The translations under genes were made by a program, and so were the position numbers. From positions 1 to 22,743 of the forward strand of contig CAYXIM010000020.1 in the NCBI GenBank assembly GCA_964465385.1: 22,743 nt of DNA, read 5' to 3'. The notes beneath the pieces were generated by a model. That model worked only from the letters and a program-made list of their open reading frames with translations. It was not told the origin of the DNA and made no database searches. This stretch comes from JAAYBY01 sp964465385 (GTDB lineage: Bacteria > Bacillota > Clostridia > Saccharofermentanales > UBA5734). Shown here one piece after another: positions 1 through 7,680 of this stretch (its first letter is position 1; each line of letters begins with the position of its first letter).

Positions 1-708
1 AATCAGTGTCAAGCTGGTAATCAGTAAAAAGATGTTGACCAGACGCATCAACTTGTTGCGGTTGAGTTTGTCGAAAAGTTTCAACCCAATGATCGATCCA
101 ATCACGACACAAACCACCCCTATCGCACTGTAGATCAGCACCTCACGGGTGTAATGGCCTGAAGCGCCGGACAAACCGATCGAGAACAAGGCGCCGGCCA
201 GAAAAATCACCTGGATGGTGGCCATGTACTCGTACTTGTCAATTTTTAAATTCATCAGGTAGAGCACCATGGGCGGCCCTCCCGTGGCGGCGATGCTGCT
301 CATGAGGCCGCTGACCATACCGACAGAACCGGCTGTCAGAAACGTCTCCCGGACGACAATCTCTTTTTTCCAGAACAGTTGAAAGAGGGCTGTCAAACAA
401 ATCACCAGGCCCAGCACCACCTGCAAAGATGTCGTTTCAAAGGTGTTGACAACCAGCTGCCCGATGACACGGCCCAAAAAAGAAAAGAGAATCGGCACCA
501 ACAGCAGACGCCAACGGATCCAGCGATAGGTCTTAAGCAAAATTTGCAGGCTGAGGGCAACCGTTGCCACGAACATCACCGGCAGGGCAACCTTGTAGTC
601 CACAAAAAAGGGCATCAAGGCCATACAAAAAAGACCAGCCCCGAAACCGCTGGTTCCCTGAATCAAGCCGCCCAAAAGAAGTAAAATAGCAACCAATACA
701 TACGTCAT
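1..708 (-). CDS. TauE/SafE-family anion exporter, 3' end cut by window edge
   Basis: I translated this by hand: 236 residues are visible from ATG at 708, and the frame is still open at base 1. The product is a multi-pass membrane protein. It opens with a hydrophobic helix followed by a QGTSGFGAGL stretch, and near residue 140 it has a second glycine/proline-rich repeat (AATGGPPMVLYL) typical of the two TauE/SafE half-repeats. Family members are usually about 245-270 residues and are predicted to export organic or inorganic anions such as sulfite, sulfoacetate or other carboxylates and sulfonates. It starts 16 bases after the acetyltransferase stop, behind an AGAGGAAG ribosome site, so it is probably the last or near-last gene of the dpp-type operon. 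The exported substrate is unknown. Its place next to a sugar-acid catabolic region suggests export of an acidic by-product, which is inference. Confidence 0.85.
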   Translation of the reverse strand, partial: MTYVLVAILLLLGGLIQGTSGFGAGLFCMALMPFFVDYKVALPVMFVATVALSLQILLKTYRWIRWRLLLVPILFSFLGRVIGQLVVNTFETTSLQVVLGLVICLTALFQLFWKKEIVVRETFLTAGSVGMVSGLMSSIAATGGPPMVLYLMNLKIDKYEYMATIQVIFLAGALFSIGLSGASGHYTREVLIYSAIGVVCVVIGSIIGLKLFDKLNRNKLMRLVNIFLLITSLTLI

Positions 709-724
709 CCGTTCAACTTCCTCT

Positions 725-1318
725 CTATCTGTCACCCATCCTGCTGTCAAGAAGTCGCCGGAAACAATCCGCCGGCATGCGCTGTTGCAGATAAGGCAAG
801 GCCTTGGCAACATCCGTTTCATTGGTCAGTCGAAAACCAAAGTCGAGGTAGAGGCAAATAGCTGGCCAACTCCAGGTTTGTGTTCCCAGGTAAACAGCCT
901 CTCCCGGGTAAAGCCCTTCAAACGCTTGCAAGACCCGGTGGACCAGGACGCGGCCCAGTCCCAGCTTCTGAAAAGCCGGCAAGACAGCCAGATAATGCAA
1001 AAGCGGGCGTTCGATCTGGTCTTTGACCTGCCACCAGGCGGCACAATTGCCCACCAGCTGACCATCCGGCGCTTGAATGAAGAAGAGTCGCCGGGGCAGC
1101 CGCTCTGGATGACCGCCAAAATCAAGCGCAAACCGCTTTTTCGCCACATCTATATTGGGAAATTCGTCAACAGCGGTCTCGATGGCTGCCCAGTCCGCTT
1201 CCAGGCCCGGCGCCCAGGGGCGAAGGAAGAAGCCTTCTGGCAGGTGCGCCTCCGGAAGCGGTGCTTCCGGAGGCCGCACAAAATAAAGCGGGTGGTAGGG
1301 AACCGACTTGTCAAGCAT
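725..1318 (-). CDS. GNAT-family N-acetyltransferase
   Basis: This encodes 197 residues. The acetyl-CoA binding motif A is clear near residues 109-125 (YLAVLPAFQKLGLGRVLV, with the Q-x-x-G-x-G core at 117-122). A beta-strand with LVGNCAAWW precedes it, and a C-terminal segment ending in LYLDFGFR is the usual GNAT finish. The ATG at 1318 lies inside the last codons of the upstream gene (ATGCTTGA overlap, 1311-1318), which implies translational coupling and rules out longer versions of the frame. The acceptor substrate is not predictable. The N-terminal 30 residues are proline-rich and unlike the core domain. Such enzymes often detoxify or modify small amines, but nothing here points to a specific target. 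Confidence 0.85.
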   Translation of the reverse strand: MLDKSVPYHPLYFVRPPEAPLPEAHLPEGFFLRPWAPGLEADWAAIETAVDEFPNIDVAKKRFALDFGGHPERLPRRLFFIQAPDGQLVGNCAAWWQVKDQIERPLLHYLAVLPAFQKLGLGRVLVHRVLQAFEGLYPGEAVYLGTQTWSWPAICLYLDFGFRLTNETDVAKALPYLQQRMPADCFRRLLDSRMGDR

Positions 1319-1769
1319 CCTCGCGCGGCTCCTCCTGTGGCACATAAAGGCGGCTGCGGCACTCTGCCCGATCGATGTTCGAGTGGTCGCGTTCTGACAA
1401 AATACCGTGTTTTTCCAGGACACGTGAATACAAGACCGCACAGTGCTCACAGTAATCCCAATACGGCTCCATGTAATCCAGCTCCAGCAGCATGCCCTTG
1501 GAAGGGCAGTAGCGCATGTGGCTGACGATTTCCTGTTTTTCAATGTCGTAGACCTTGGTGTAGTCGGCTGCCTCTTCTTTCAGGGCTTTATCCCAGTACT
1601 CCCAGCAGCCATCCAGGCCTTTTTCCGCCGCCAGTGGTCCCAGGCGCTGCTCAACATAGGTGTCTGAGATGTGTTCCCAGTAGCGGACCACCGCCGCGTG
1701 GTCAGCTTTGCGCTCAATGTACTTAAACAGTTCGCTGTAGAGGGGAATAAAATCCGTGCAAGATACCAT
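1311..1769 (-). CDS. Unrecognised small cysteine-containing protein (152 aa)
   Basis: I do not recognise this protein with certainty. ATG at 1769 is chosen because a perfect AAAGGAGG lies just upstream (about 1776-1783), and the longer open frame has no ribosome site. The protein is soluble and mostly helical by composition. It has a conserved-looking second half: an SHMRYCPSKG segment, then acidic and aromatic residues and a YCEHC pair of cysteines before SRVLEKHGI. The Cys/His/Asp pattern could bind a metal or provide a nucleophile. It resembles in style the L-2-amino-thiazoline-4-carboxylic acid hydrolase-like family, but that is only an impression. It follows the 157-residue gene by 13 bases and overlaps the acetyltransferase start by 8 bases, so the three are co-translated. 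Confidence 0.75.
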   Translation of the reverse strand: MVSCTDFIPLYSELFKYIERKADHAAVVRYWEHISDTYVEQRLGPLAAEKGLDGCWEYWDKALKEEAADYTKVYDIEKQEIVSHMRYCPSKGMLLELDYMEPYWDYCEHCAVLYSRVLEKHGILSERDHSNIDRAECRSRLYVPQEEPREDA

Positions 1770-1782
1770 GGGGACGCCTCCT

Positions 1783-2256
1783 TTAAAATGAGCGCTTGAA
1801 AAAGCGATAGCGGGCTGCGCCTGTTGCCTCATCGTAGCTGACCAGGTCAAAGCCCAGGTCACAGGCATCGGCAATGGTTTCATGGACCGTTCGGGTCAGC
1901 TCCACATACCATTTGGACGCCTGATGCCCCTCTTGTTTAAAATATGTGATGGCCGGGCATCGATCCACCGTGACTGACAGCACCTGGTCCGTCAAGTCCA
2001 TGTGGAGCACATCCGACAGTTCTTCTTTCTCATAGGTTTGCTGCAGGTGTTCTTTCAAAGCCACCAGCCCACGTTCCCGAACCGCAGCGATCAGGGGAAC
2101 ATAATAGGCATTGGCAAAATCCCTCAGGTATTCGCGCACGCCATTGTCTCCAAACCGTTCACCCACATAGGCAACCCCGATGTCTGCGCTGATATGAAAA
2201 TCGCGGTGCAGGTACTTGTTGTCCGATGCCCGGACATCAATCACTCTCTTTGTCAT
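1783..2256 (-). CDS. Unrecognised conserved-type small protein (157 aa)
   Basis: ATG at 2256 follows an AGGAGG ribosome site at 2262-2267. The product has no signal peptide or membrane segment. It begins MTKRVIDVRASDNKYLHRDFH and has a helical middle (YLRDFANAYYVPLIAAVRERG). A beta-rich part around LSVTVDRCPAITYF ends in a Cys-Pro pair, followed by WYVELTRTVHETIAD and a basic tail. A helix-rich half followed by a strand bearing a Cys-Pro also describes its downstream neighbour, so the two may be distant relatives or partners; that is inference. A cytosolic enzyme or binding role next to the CapA-family gene is plausible, but no function can be assigned. Confidence 0.75.
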   Translation of the reverse strand: MTKRVIDVRASDNKYLHRDFHISADIGVAYVGERFGDNGVREYLRDFANAYYVPLIAAVRERGLVALKEHLQQTYEKEELSDVLHMDLTDQVLSVTVDRCPAITYFKQEGHQASKWYVELTRTVHETIADACDLGFDLVSYDEATGAARYRFFKRSF

Positions 2257-2270
2257 CGTTTCCTCCTGGT

Positions 2271-2289
2271 TGCCGGATCCTGGCCGGCA
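2271..2289 (-). other. Intercistronic hairpin next to a ribosome site
   Basis: TGCCGG (2271-2276) pairs with CCGGCA (2284-2289) across a 7-base loop, in the gap between the CapA-family stop and the 157-residue gene. It ends 3 bases before the AGGAGG at 2262-2267 on the transcribed strand. No U-run follows. It may modulate translation or mRNA stability. Short stems of this kind also arise by chance in GC-rich DNA. Confidence 0.35.
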
Positions 2290-2330
2290 CGTGTGTGTTC
2301 GTCGGGTGCTTCAGAAAGCTGATGGCCGAC

Positions 2331-3638
2331 TCATGCCAGGTCATCAAGCTTCACATGGCCGATACCGCCCCGGATATCGATTTGTGTGCCATAGGGCCGG
2401 GACATCTCTGCCAGCCGCTCCAGAATGCCGTGATCCGGTGCAAAGCGCGGCCAGCCGCCTATAGATCTTGGCTGCCCAAAGCCCAGCTCGATGGGTAAAA
2501 GCTCCAGGGCTGTCAGGCGGCCTGCCTTGATTTCCCAATAGGGGATAATGCTTTCAAACATCTTTCGGTCTGTTTGCAGGCCGCGTGTGAAACCTGCTGA
2601 CCGCGTCCGATAAAGCTCATGCATGCTGGCTTCTGGCGACAAGCCTTGGGCGGTGAACCACTGGGCCGGTCCCCGCGGGATGTTTTCGTTTTGCAAGATA
2701 AAATCACCCAGCGAATAGAAGATGGGACGGCCCTGATAGAGCTCAATCGGCCGCAAGAGATGGGGACCATGTCCCACCACGGCATGGGCACCGGCCTCAA
2801 TGCAGCGGCGGGCAAAGCTTCTGAGGAAGAAATCCGGTTCTTCCTTGTTGGCGCCACTCACTTCGTGGGCATGAATGGAAACGACGATGGTGTCCGCCTG
2901 CAGGCGGGCATCAAAGATGGCCTGTTCAACCCGCTTCATGTCGGCCTCGTGGACCTCCGATGTGCGACTGGGCTCATCGGCTTCTTCGAAAAGGATGCCC
3001 CCAAAATCAAACTGACCCTCAGGCAGCGCCGCCAGATAGCCTTCTCGTCGGATAATATCCCGGTAGCCATTGATGGCCGTTTCTGCGGCAATGTGTCGAA
3101 GCACCTGCAGCTGTTCCGGGCGGACCCCGAAACGCACGGTGTGGCGAATGCCGTTCAGGCCCGGCCTGCCCACCATGGAGCCGCTTTGCGCACCGGCCAT
3201 GGCATTGGGCTTAAAGGACGAACAGGCGGCGATCAGGGCATAGCGGCCACCCAGGCCATCAAAATAAACGGCCTGGGCTGCTTCAGCCAGGTTTTGCCCC
3301 GTTCCAGCCGCTTTGAAACCGGCAGCGGTCACATTGTCTTTGGTTTTGGTCACGCCAGCTTGTGAGAAGTCCAAGGTGTGGTTGTTGGCCAGCGACAGGC
3401 TGTTGAAGCCAAAGGCGCGAACGCTGTCCAGCACCTCCGGTTCGGCACAGATCCAGCTGCCACCACTCTCCTGTTCAGGCGGGCATTCATAGCGGTGGAT
3501 GGTTGCCTCCAGGTTGCCAAAGCGAAAATCACCGCGCGCAATAAAGGCGCGGACCTCATCAAATCCGTCATAGGTGTTTCCGGGCGGGAGGTGTCTTAAA
3601 ACCAGCAAGTCACCTGCCGCAGTGCATCGTTGTGTCAT
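2331..3638 (-). CDS. CapA-family (PGA_cap, metallophosphatase-like) protein
   Basis: This is a 435-residue protein with the full CapA motif set: FGNLEATI (40-47), LANNHTLDF (83-91), SIHAHE (254-259), VVGHGPHLLRPIE (288-299) and SLGDFI (309-314). These Asn/His/Asp residues form the calcineurin-like di-metal site of the poly-gamma-glutamate CapA/PgsA family. Unlike the capsule protein it has no N-terminal membrane anchor or signal peptide, so it is probably cytoplasmic. Related stand-alone proteins occur beside peptide or sugar-acid catabolic genes. ATG at 3638 is preferred over the longer open frame (to 3770) because an AGGTGA site lies 4-10 bases upstream and the extra residues overlap the upstream aldolase gene. 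The substrate is unknown. Nothing else of a capsule system is present. Confidence 0.87.
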   Translation of the reverse strand: MTQRCTAAGDLLVLRHLPPGNTYDGFDEVRAFIARGDFRFGNLEATIHRYECPPEQESGGSWICAEPEVLDSVRAFGFNSLSLANNHTLDFSQAGVTKTKDNVTAAGFKAAGTGQNLAEAAQAVYFDGLGGRYALIAACSSFKPNAMAGAQSGSMVGRPGLNGIRHTVRFGVRPEQLQVLRHIAAETAINGYRDIIRREGYLAALPEGQFDFGGILFEEADEPSRTSEVHEADMKRVEQAIFDARLQADTIVVSIHAHEVSGANKEEPDFFLRSFARRCIEAGAHAVVGHGPHLLRPIELYQGRPIFYSLGDFILQNENIPRGPAQWFTAQGLSPEASMHELYRTRSAGFTRGLQTDRKMFESIIPYWEIKAGRLTALELLPIELGFGQPRSIGGWPRFAPDHGILERLAEMSRPYGTQIDIRGGIGHVKLDDLA

Positions 3639-3696
3639 GGGGTCACCTGATCTTTCCTGTGTGATACGTTTTTTCAACAGACCTGAGCAAAGCCTA

Positions 3697-4638
3697 TCAA
3701 AAATCGTGCGTTGATTCAAATGTATCCAGAAACGAGCCGACCCGATCCAGCTCTTCTTGCGTCCAGTCAAAGCCCAGTTGGGCCAGGTGCGTCTGACACA
3801 GCCCCCGGTGGTGTAAGGCCGCCTTGAGGCTTTGCGTGAAATGTGACAGGCTTGGTTCGGGCCGTTTAACCAGCGCTTGCAAGCCCATCAGCACCTGGAC
3901 AGCCTGTTGCCTGCGCATGACCGCACGAACATCTTCACGCTCACCTGCCGCCTGCAGCTGCAAAAACAAGGCCGGTTCAAGGGCACAAAGCGCGTTCATC
4001 TGGTAGCCACCCATGAGGGCTGAAAAACCCGCCAACGCATCTCCGCCGGCAAAAACTGAAAAGCCAGGGTGGTCGCGCAGGCGTTCAAGCAAGGTCATCA
4101 AGCGAACCGGGTCGTTGTGGGTGTCTTTAATACCAGCAATTCGTGGGTGCTCGCTGAGGCGGAAAACCCCCTCAATGCTCAGCTTGTTGTTGAGGCGCAC
4201 CAGGTGGTTGTAGACGATCAGGGGAATGGGCAGGGCATCCGCCAGGCTGGTGAAAAAGCGCACCAGCTCATCCGTGCTGACCGCGAAAAAACGTGGTGGC
4301 ATGGCAACCGCCACATCCGCTCCCAGGCGGGCGGCTTGCCGGCCCTTGTCGATGGCCTCTTGGAGGCTGTCCGAGCTGATGTTGCTGAGCAGGTGAAACG
4401 GTTCTTGCCTGCGGCCAAGGCTTTCACGCGCCTGAACAGCTGCCGCCAGCACCTGGTCATGTTGCCGGCAGGTCATGGAAAAGTATTCGCCTGACGACGA
4501 GTTGACAAAAACACCAGATAAACCGCTTGTCTGGTAATGGGCCATCAGGCGTCCCAGGGCGCTTTCATCAACGTGGCCATCCGCTGAAAAAGGTGTGACC
4601 GACGCAGCGATCACACCGGTTATTTTTTGCCTTGGCAT
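3697..4638 (-). CDS. DapA/NanA-family aldolase (class I, Schiff-base lyase)
   Basis: This is a 313-residue TIM-barrel lyase of the dihydrodipicolinate synthase/N-acetylneuraminate lyase family. The key residues are visible: the carboxylate-binding S48-S49-G50-E51, Tyr143 in YNHL and the Schiff-base Lys171 in GIKD. The family cleaves or makes 2-keto acids through a lysine imine. YNHL instead of YNIP, and NSSSGE in the loop, place it away from true DapA, and no lysine-pathway gene is nearby. Two in-frame ATGs exist, at 4644 and 4638. The ribosome site GAGGAG touches the first but is 6 bases from the second, so 4638 is chosen. It is separated from dppF by a hairpin (4660-4679). A role in cleaving a keto-sugar acid brought in by the adjacent transporter is inference. 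Confidence 0.9.
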   Translation of the reverse strand: MPRQKITGVIAASVTPFSADGHVDESALGRLMAHYQTSGLSGVFVNSSSGEYFSMTCRQHDQVLAAAVQARESLGRRQEPFHLLSNISSDSLQEAIDKGRQAARLGADVAVAMPPRFFAVSTDELVRFFTSLADALPIPLIVYNHLVRLNNKLSIEGVFRLSEHPRIAGIKDTHNDPVRLMTLLERLRDHPGFSVFAGGDALAGFSALMGGYQMNALCALEPALFLQLQAAGEREDVRAVMRRQQAVQVLMGLQALVKRPEPSLSHFTQSLKAALHHRGLCQTHLAQLGFDWTQEELDRVGSFLDTFESTHDF

Positions 4639-4659
4639 GGTCATCTCCTCTAACGGCTA

Positions 4660-4679
4660 CAGGCGGCCAAAGCCGCCTG
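4660..4679 (-). other. Perfect GC-rich intercistronic hairpin
   Basis: CAGGCGGC (4660-4667) and GCCGCCTG (4672-4679) form an 8-base-pair perfect stem with a 4-base loop. It lies between the DppF stop and the aldolase start, just upstream of the aldolase ribosome site. On the transcribed strand no U-run follows, so it is not a normal terminator. It could protect or process the transporter mRNA, lowering or separating downstream expression. Confidence 0.6.
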
Positions 4680-4709
4680 ACAACAAGCCTTTTTTCTACC
4701 AGCTGCCGA

Positions 4710-5756
4710 TCACTGGACCGGGTCGTCATCCACTGTGTCCGCCCGGTGGCAGGCCACAAAGTGTTCTGGATCGTCTTTGGTGGGCAGCAGTTTGGGTTCG
4801 ACTTTGGTGCAAATATCGATGCATTTGCGGCAACGGGTGTGAAAGCGGCAGCCTTTGGGCGGATCGGCTGGTGACGGGACGTCTCCTTCCAGGATGATCC
4901 GTTCCTTTTTGATATCGATTCTGGGAATGGGGACTGCTGAGAGCAGGGCTTCTGTGTAGGGGTGACGGGCATCGTAATAAAGCGACTGGGCCTGGGCCAG
5001 CTCCATGATCTTGCCCAAGTACATGACGGCGATCCGGTCACTCATATACTCCACAACAGACAGGTCGTGCGCAATAAACAAGTAGGTCAGGTTCATCTGT
5101 TCTTGCAGGTCTTTCATGAGGTTGAGCACCTGAGCCTGGATCGAAACGTCCAGCGCGGAAACCGGCTCATCACAGACAACCAGCTCCGGGTCGATACACA
5201 AGGCGCGGGCGATGCAGATACGCTGGCGCTGGCCACCCGAAAATTCATGTGGGTAACGGTACATGTAGTCCGGCTTGAGGTTAACCGCTTCCAGCAGGTG
5301 GGCAATTTTTTCCTTGCGCTCGGCAGGGTTTTTCATGCCGTGTACACGCATGGGCTCATCAAAGGCCGTCAAAATATTTTTGACCGGGTTCAAGGAGGAG
5401 TAGGGGTCCTGGAAAACCATTTGAATTTTGCGCCGGGCGTCAAACTGCTGTTTTTTGTTCATCTTAAGCATGTCGGTGAACTGTTCGCCAAACCGGTATT
5501 CCAAGGCGCCTGCCGTCGGCTCATAAAGGCGGACAACGCATTTGCCCAGGGTGGTCTTGCCGCAGCCGCTTTCGCCGACCAGCCCCACAGTCTCGCCGCG
5601 TCGGACAAACAAGCTGACGTCGTCAACCGCCCGGACATGCCCGACTGTTTTCTTGAAAAAGCCGCTTGTGATGGGGAAGTACTTTTTCATGTTCCTGACG
5701 TCAAGCAGGATCTCCTGTTTGTCAGCTTGCGGGCGCTTGTTTGGGTTATCAGTCAT
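4710..5756 (-). CDS. dppF: Peptide-type ABC transporter ATP-binding protein (DppF/OppF class)
   Basis: This is a 348-residue ATPase that would power import by the DppB/DppC pore together with the DppD-type ATPase. Visible motifs are Walker A GESGCGKT (61-68), Q-loop VFQDPYSSLNP (114-124), signature SGGQRQR (173-179), Walker B VVCDEP (193-198), D-loop SALD and switch His230. The C-terminal oligopeptide-transporter extension carries cysteines at 303, 309, 312, 316 and 336, which in this class can hold an iron-sulfur cluster. Its ATG (5756) overlaps the DppD-type stop by 8 bases (ATGACTGA), a classic coupled pair. The symbol names the family slot only. The cargo could be a di- or oligopeptide, or an oligosaccharide or glycoside, because this class has broadened its substrates. 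Confidence 0.93.
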   Translation of the reverse strand: MTDNPNKRPQADKQEILLDVRNMKKYFPITSGFFKKTVGHVRAVDDVSLFVRRGETVGLVGESGCGKTTLGKCVVRLYEPTAGALEYRFGEQFTDMLKMNKKQQFDARRKIQMVFQDPYSSLNPVKNILTAFDEPMRVHGMKNPAERKEKIAHLLEAVNLKPDYMYRYPHEFSGGQRQRICIARALCIDPELVVCDEPVSALDVSIQAQVLNLMKDLQEQMNLTYLFIAHDLSVVEYMSDRIAVMYLGKIMELAQAQSLYYDARHPYTEALLSAVPIPRIDIKKERIILEGDVPSPADPPKGCRFHTRCRKCIDICTKVEPKLLPTKDDPEHFVACHRADTVDDDPVQ

Positions 5757-6765
5757 GCCCGTTACCTCCCTTGCTCATCAGCCAGCAGCGGCACAGGTGG
5801 CCGTTACCGATGTCAACGTTCGGGGGATCTGTCTGGCAGATATCCATCACATAATCACAGCGGGGCGCAAAGGTGCACCCTTCCGGCATTTCTGACGGGT
5901 CCGGTGTGCTGCCACGGATGGGTTCCAGGCGTGTTTTCCCACCGCTTCCCAGCACCGGGACCGATTTGAGCAGGGCCTTGGTGTAGGGGTGCGACGGGTT
6001 GAGGAAGATTTCTTCCTTGCTGCCAAACTCGACAATCTTGCCCATGTACATGACGGCAATGTCATCTGCCATATCGGCCACAATCCCCATGTTATGGGTG
6101 ATGATAATAATGGTGAAGCCCAGCTGTTTTTGCAATTCTTGCATCAGCTCCAGAATCTGGGCCTGGATGGTGACGTCTAAGGCTGTGGTGGGCTCATCCG
6201 CAATCAGCAGTTCCGGGTCGTTGATCAGGCCCATGGCAATCATGACCCGCTGCTTCATGCCACCGGAAAACTGATGCGGGTAATCCAGCACCCGTTTTTC
6301 AGGCTGGGGTATGCTCAGCTGGCGCAACATGCGGACCGTCCGCTCCATGGCTTCCTTTTTGGGGATCTGGGCGTGCTGGCGGATGTTTTCCACCACTTGG
6401 TCACCAACGCGGTAAACAGGGTTGAGTGAGGCCAGCGGATCCTGGAAAATCATGGAGATCTGCCGGCCGCGCAAGTCACGGATTTTTTTGCTGCTGGGCC
6501 GGTGTTTCAAGAGCTCGATGTCGCCTTCTTTGGAATGAAAAACGATGTCACCTTCCGGGATGAATCCGGCCTTGGGCAGCAGGCGCATGATGGCATGGGC
6601 CGTCACGCTCTTGCCACACCCGCTTTCGCCAACCAGGCCAAGTGTCTTGCCGCGCCTGACCTCAAGGTCCACACCATTGACAGCTTTGACCAGGCGGTTG
6701 CCGACGCGGAATTGCACTTTCAGCCCTTCGACCGTCAAAATGGTGTCGTTGTGTTGTTTGTTCAT
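5749..6765 (-). CDS. dppD: Peptide-type ABC transporter ATP-binding protein (DppD/OppD class)
   Basis: This is a 338-residue ATPase paired with the overlapping DppF-type gene. Motifs are Walker A GESGCGKS (46-53), Q-loop IFQDPLASLNP (106-116), signature SGGMKQR (167-173), Walker B LLIADE (186-191) followed by PTTALD, and switch His224. The C-terminus has the oligopeptide extension with a GCTFAPRCDYVMDIC cysteine cluster. All catalytic residues are intact, so both ATPase sites of the heterodimer should work. ATG at 6765 has an AGGGAG site 9 bases upstream, and it starts 15 bases after the DppC-type stop. Confidence 0.93.
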   Translation of the reverse strand: MNKQHNDTILTVEGLKVQFRVGNRLVKAVNGVDLEVRRGKTLGLVGESGCGKSVTAHAIMRLLPKAGFIPEGDIVFHSKEGDIELLKHRPSSKKIRDLRGRQISMIFQDPLASLNPVYRVGDQVVENIRQHAQIPKKEAMERTVRMLRQLSIPQPEKRVLDYPHQFSGGMKQRVMIAMGLINDPELLIADEPTTALDVTIQAQILELMQELQKQLGFTIIIITHNMGIVADMADDIAVMYMGKIVEFGSKEEIFLNPSHPYTKALLKSVPVLGSGGKTRLEPIRGSTPDPSEMPEGCTFAPRCDYVMDICQTDPPNVDIGNGHLCRCWLMSKGGNGHD

Positions 6766-6780
6766 AACTTCTAACTCCCT

Positions 6781-7668
6781 TTATAGCTGGTTGGGATCGA
6801 ATACATCCCGCAGGCCGTCCCCAAAGAAGTTGACGCCCAGCACGAACAAGGCAATCGCACCGCCCGGGTAGGCCCAGAGCCAGGGATAATCCTTGATCAC
6901 GGTAATGAGCTTGGTGGCATCAATGATGTTGCCCCAGGTCGGCGTGCTGGAAGGGACCCCCAGGCCAATGAAGGAGAGGGCTGCTTCCTGGAGGATGAAG
7001 CCGGCGGTGTTCAAGGTCAGCTGAACGACAACCGGGCCCAGGCAGTTGGGCAGGATGTGTTTAAAGGCAATCGACAGGTCGCTGATGCCAAAGGCCCGGG
7101 AAGCTTCCACGAAGCTTTCTTCCCGCAAGGAGAAGAAGCGGCCCCGAACCAGCCTGAAGGTGGCGATCCAGCCTGTGAAAATAAAAACAAAAATCAAGTT
7201 TCGCATGTTCTGTCCGACAATGGCAACCAGGACAAGAACCAATAGCAACTGCGGGATCGATGAGACCAGTTCAGCGACTTTGACAAAAAAGGCATCCAGC
7301 CAGCCACCGTAAAGGCCGCAGAAACTACCGATGATCACGCCCAGCACCATGCCGCCAAAGGCCCCGGACAGGCCAATCAAGATCGACATGCGGCCGCCAT
7401 AAAGAACCCGGGAAAAAACGTCCCGTCCGATTTTGTCTGTGCCAAACAAGTGTTCGGCACTGGGTGGGTTGGTCCGTTCGGACAGGTGGGGTTTGGCCGG
7501 GTCAAATTCGGTCAGCACGGGTGCCAGAACGCAAAGCAAGATGACCACAAAAACGATGACCATGCCCAATACCGCCAGTTTGTTGCGGATGAACCGCTCG
7601 GCATTGCGCTTGGCCAGGCTCGACTTGACTGGTTTTTGTCGCCTTTTGGGTGTTTTGGTTTCGCCCAT
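6781..7668 (-). CDS. dppC: Peptide-type ABC transporter permease (DppC/OppC class)
   Basis: This is a 295-residue inner-membrane permease. A basic cytoplasmic tail (KTPKRRQKPVKSSLAKRNAERF) precedes the first hydrophobic helix (about 31-52). A short extracellular segment with HLFGTDKIGRDVFSR, typical of DppC, comes next, then five more membrane segments. The EAA loop that docks onto the ATPases is visible as EASRAFGISDLSIAFKHILP. A GTG at 7677 would add three residues, but it lies inside the AGGAGG ribosome site. ATG at 7668 sits 8 bases after that site and is chosen. The C-terminus ends GDGLRDVFDPNQL, the usual family finish. Confidence 0.93.
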   Translation of the reverse strand: MGETKTPKRRQKPVKSSLAKRNAERFIRNKLAVLGMVIVFVVILLCVLAPVLTEFDPAKPHLSERTNPPSAEHLFGTDKIGRDVFSRVLYGGRMSILIGLSGAFGGMVLGVIIGSFCGLYGGWLDAFFVKVAELVSSIPQLLLVLVLVAIVGQNMRNLIFVFIFTGWIATFRLVRGRFFSLREESFVEASRAFGISDLSIAFKHILPNCLGPVVVQLTLNTAGFILQEAALSFIGLGVPSSTPTWGNIIDATKLITVIKDYPWLWAYPGGAIALFVLGVNFFGDGLRDVFDPNQL

Positions 7669-7680
7669 CTCAGGCACCTC

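Noticed and set aside
785..1525. Long plus-strand open frame of 246 codons opposite the acetyltransferase and small-protein genes
   Set aside because: It is antisense to two genes with clear ribosome sites, and its product has no recognisable domain; GC-rich coding DNA often gives such mirror frames.
2331..3638. Capsular polyglutamate synthesis locus based on the CapA-family gene
   Set aside because: There is no CapB, CapC or CapD, and the protein lacks a membrane anchor.
3697..4638. Lysine biosynthesis dapA
   Set aside because: Its motifs diverge from DapA and it sits with a transporter, without other lysine pathway genes.
4962..5969. Plus-strand open frame of 335 codons opposite the two ATPase genes
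   Set aside because: It lies across the intact Walker and signature motifs of the real minus-strand genes and reads as their antisense.
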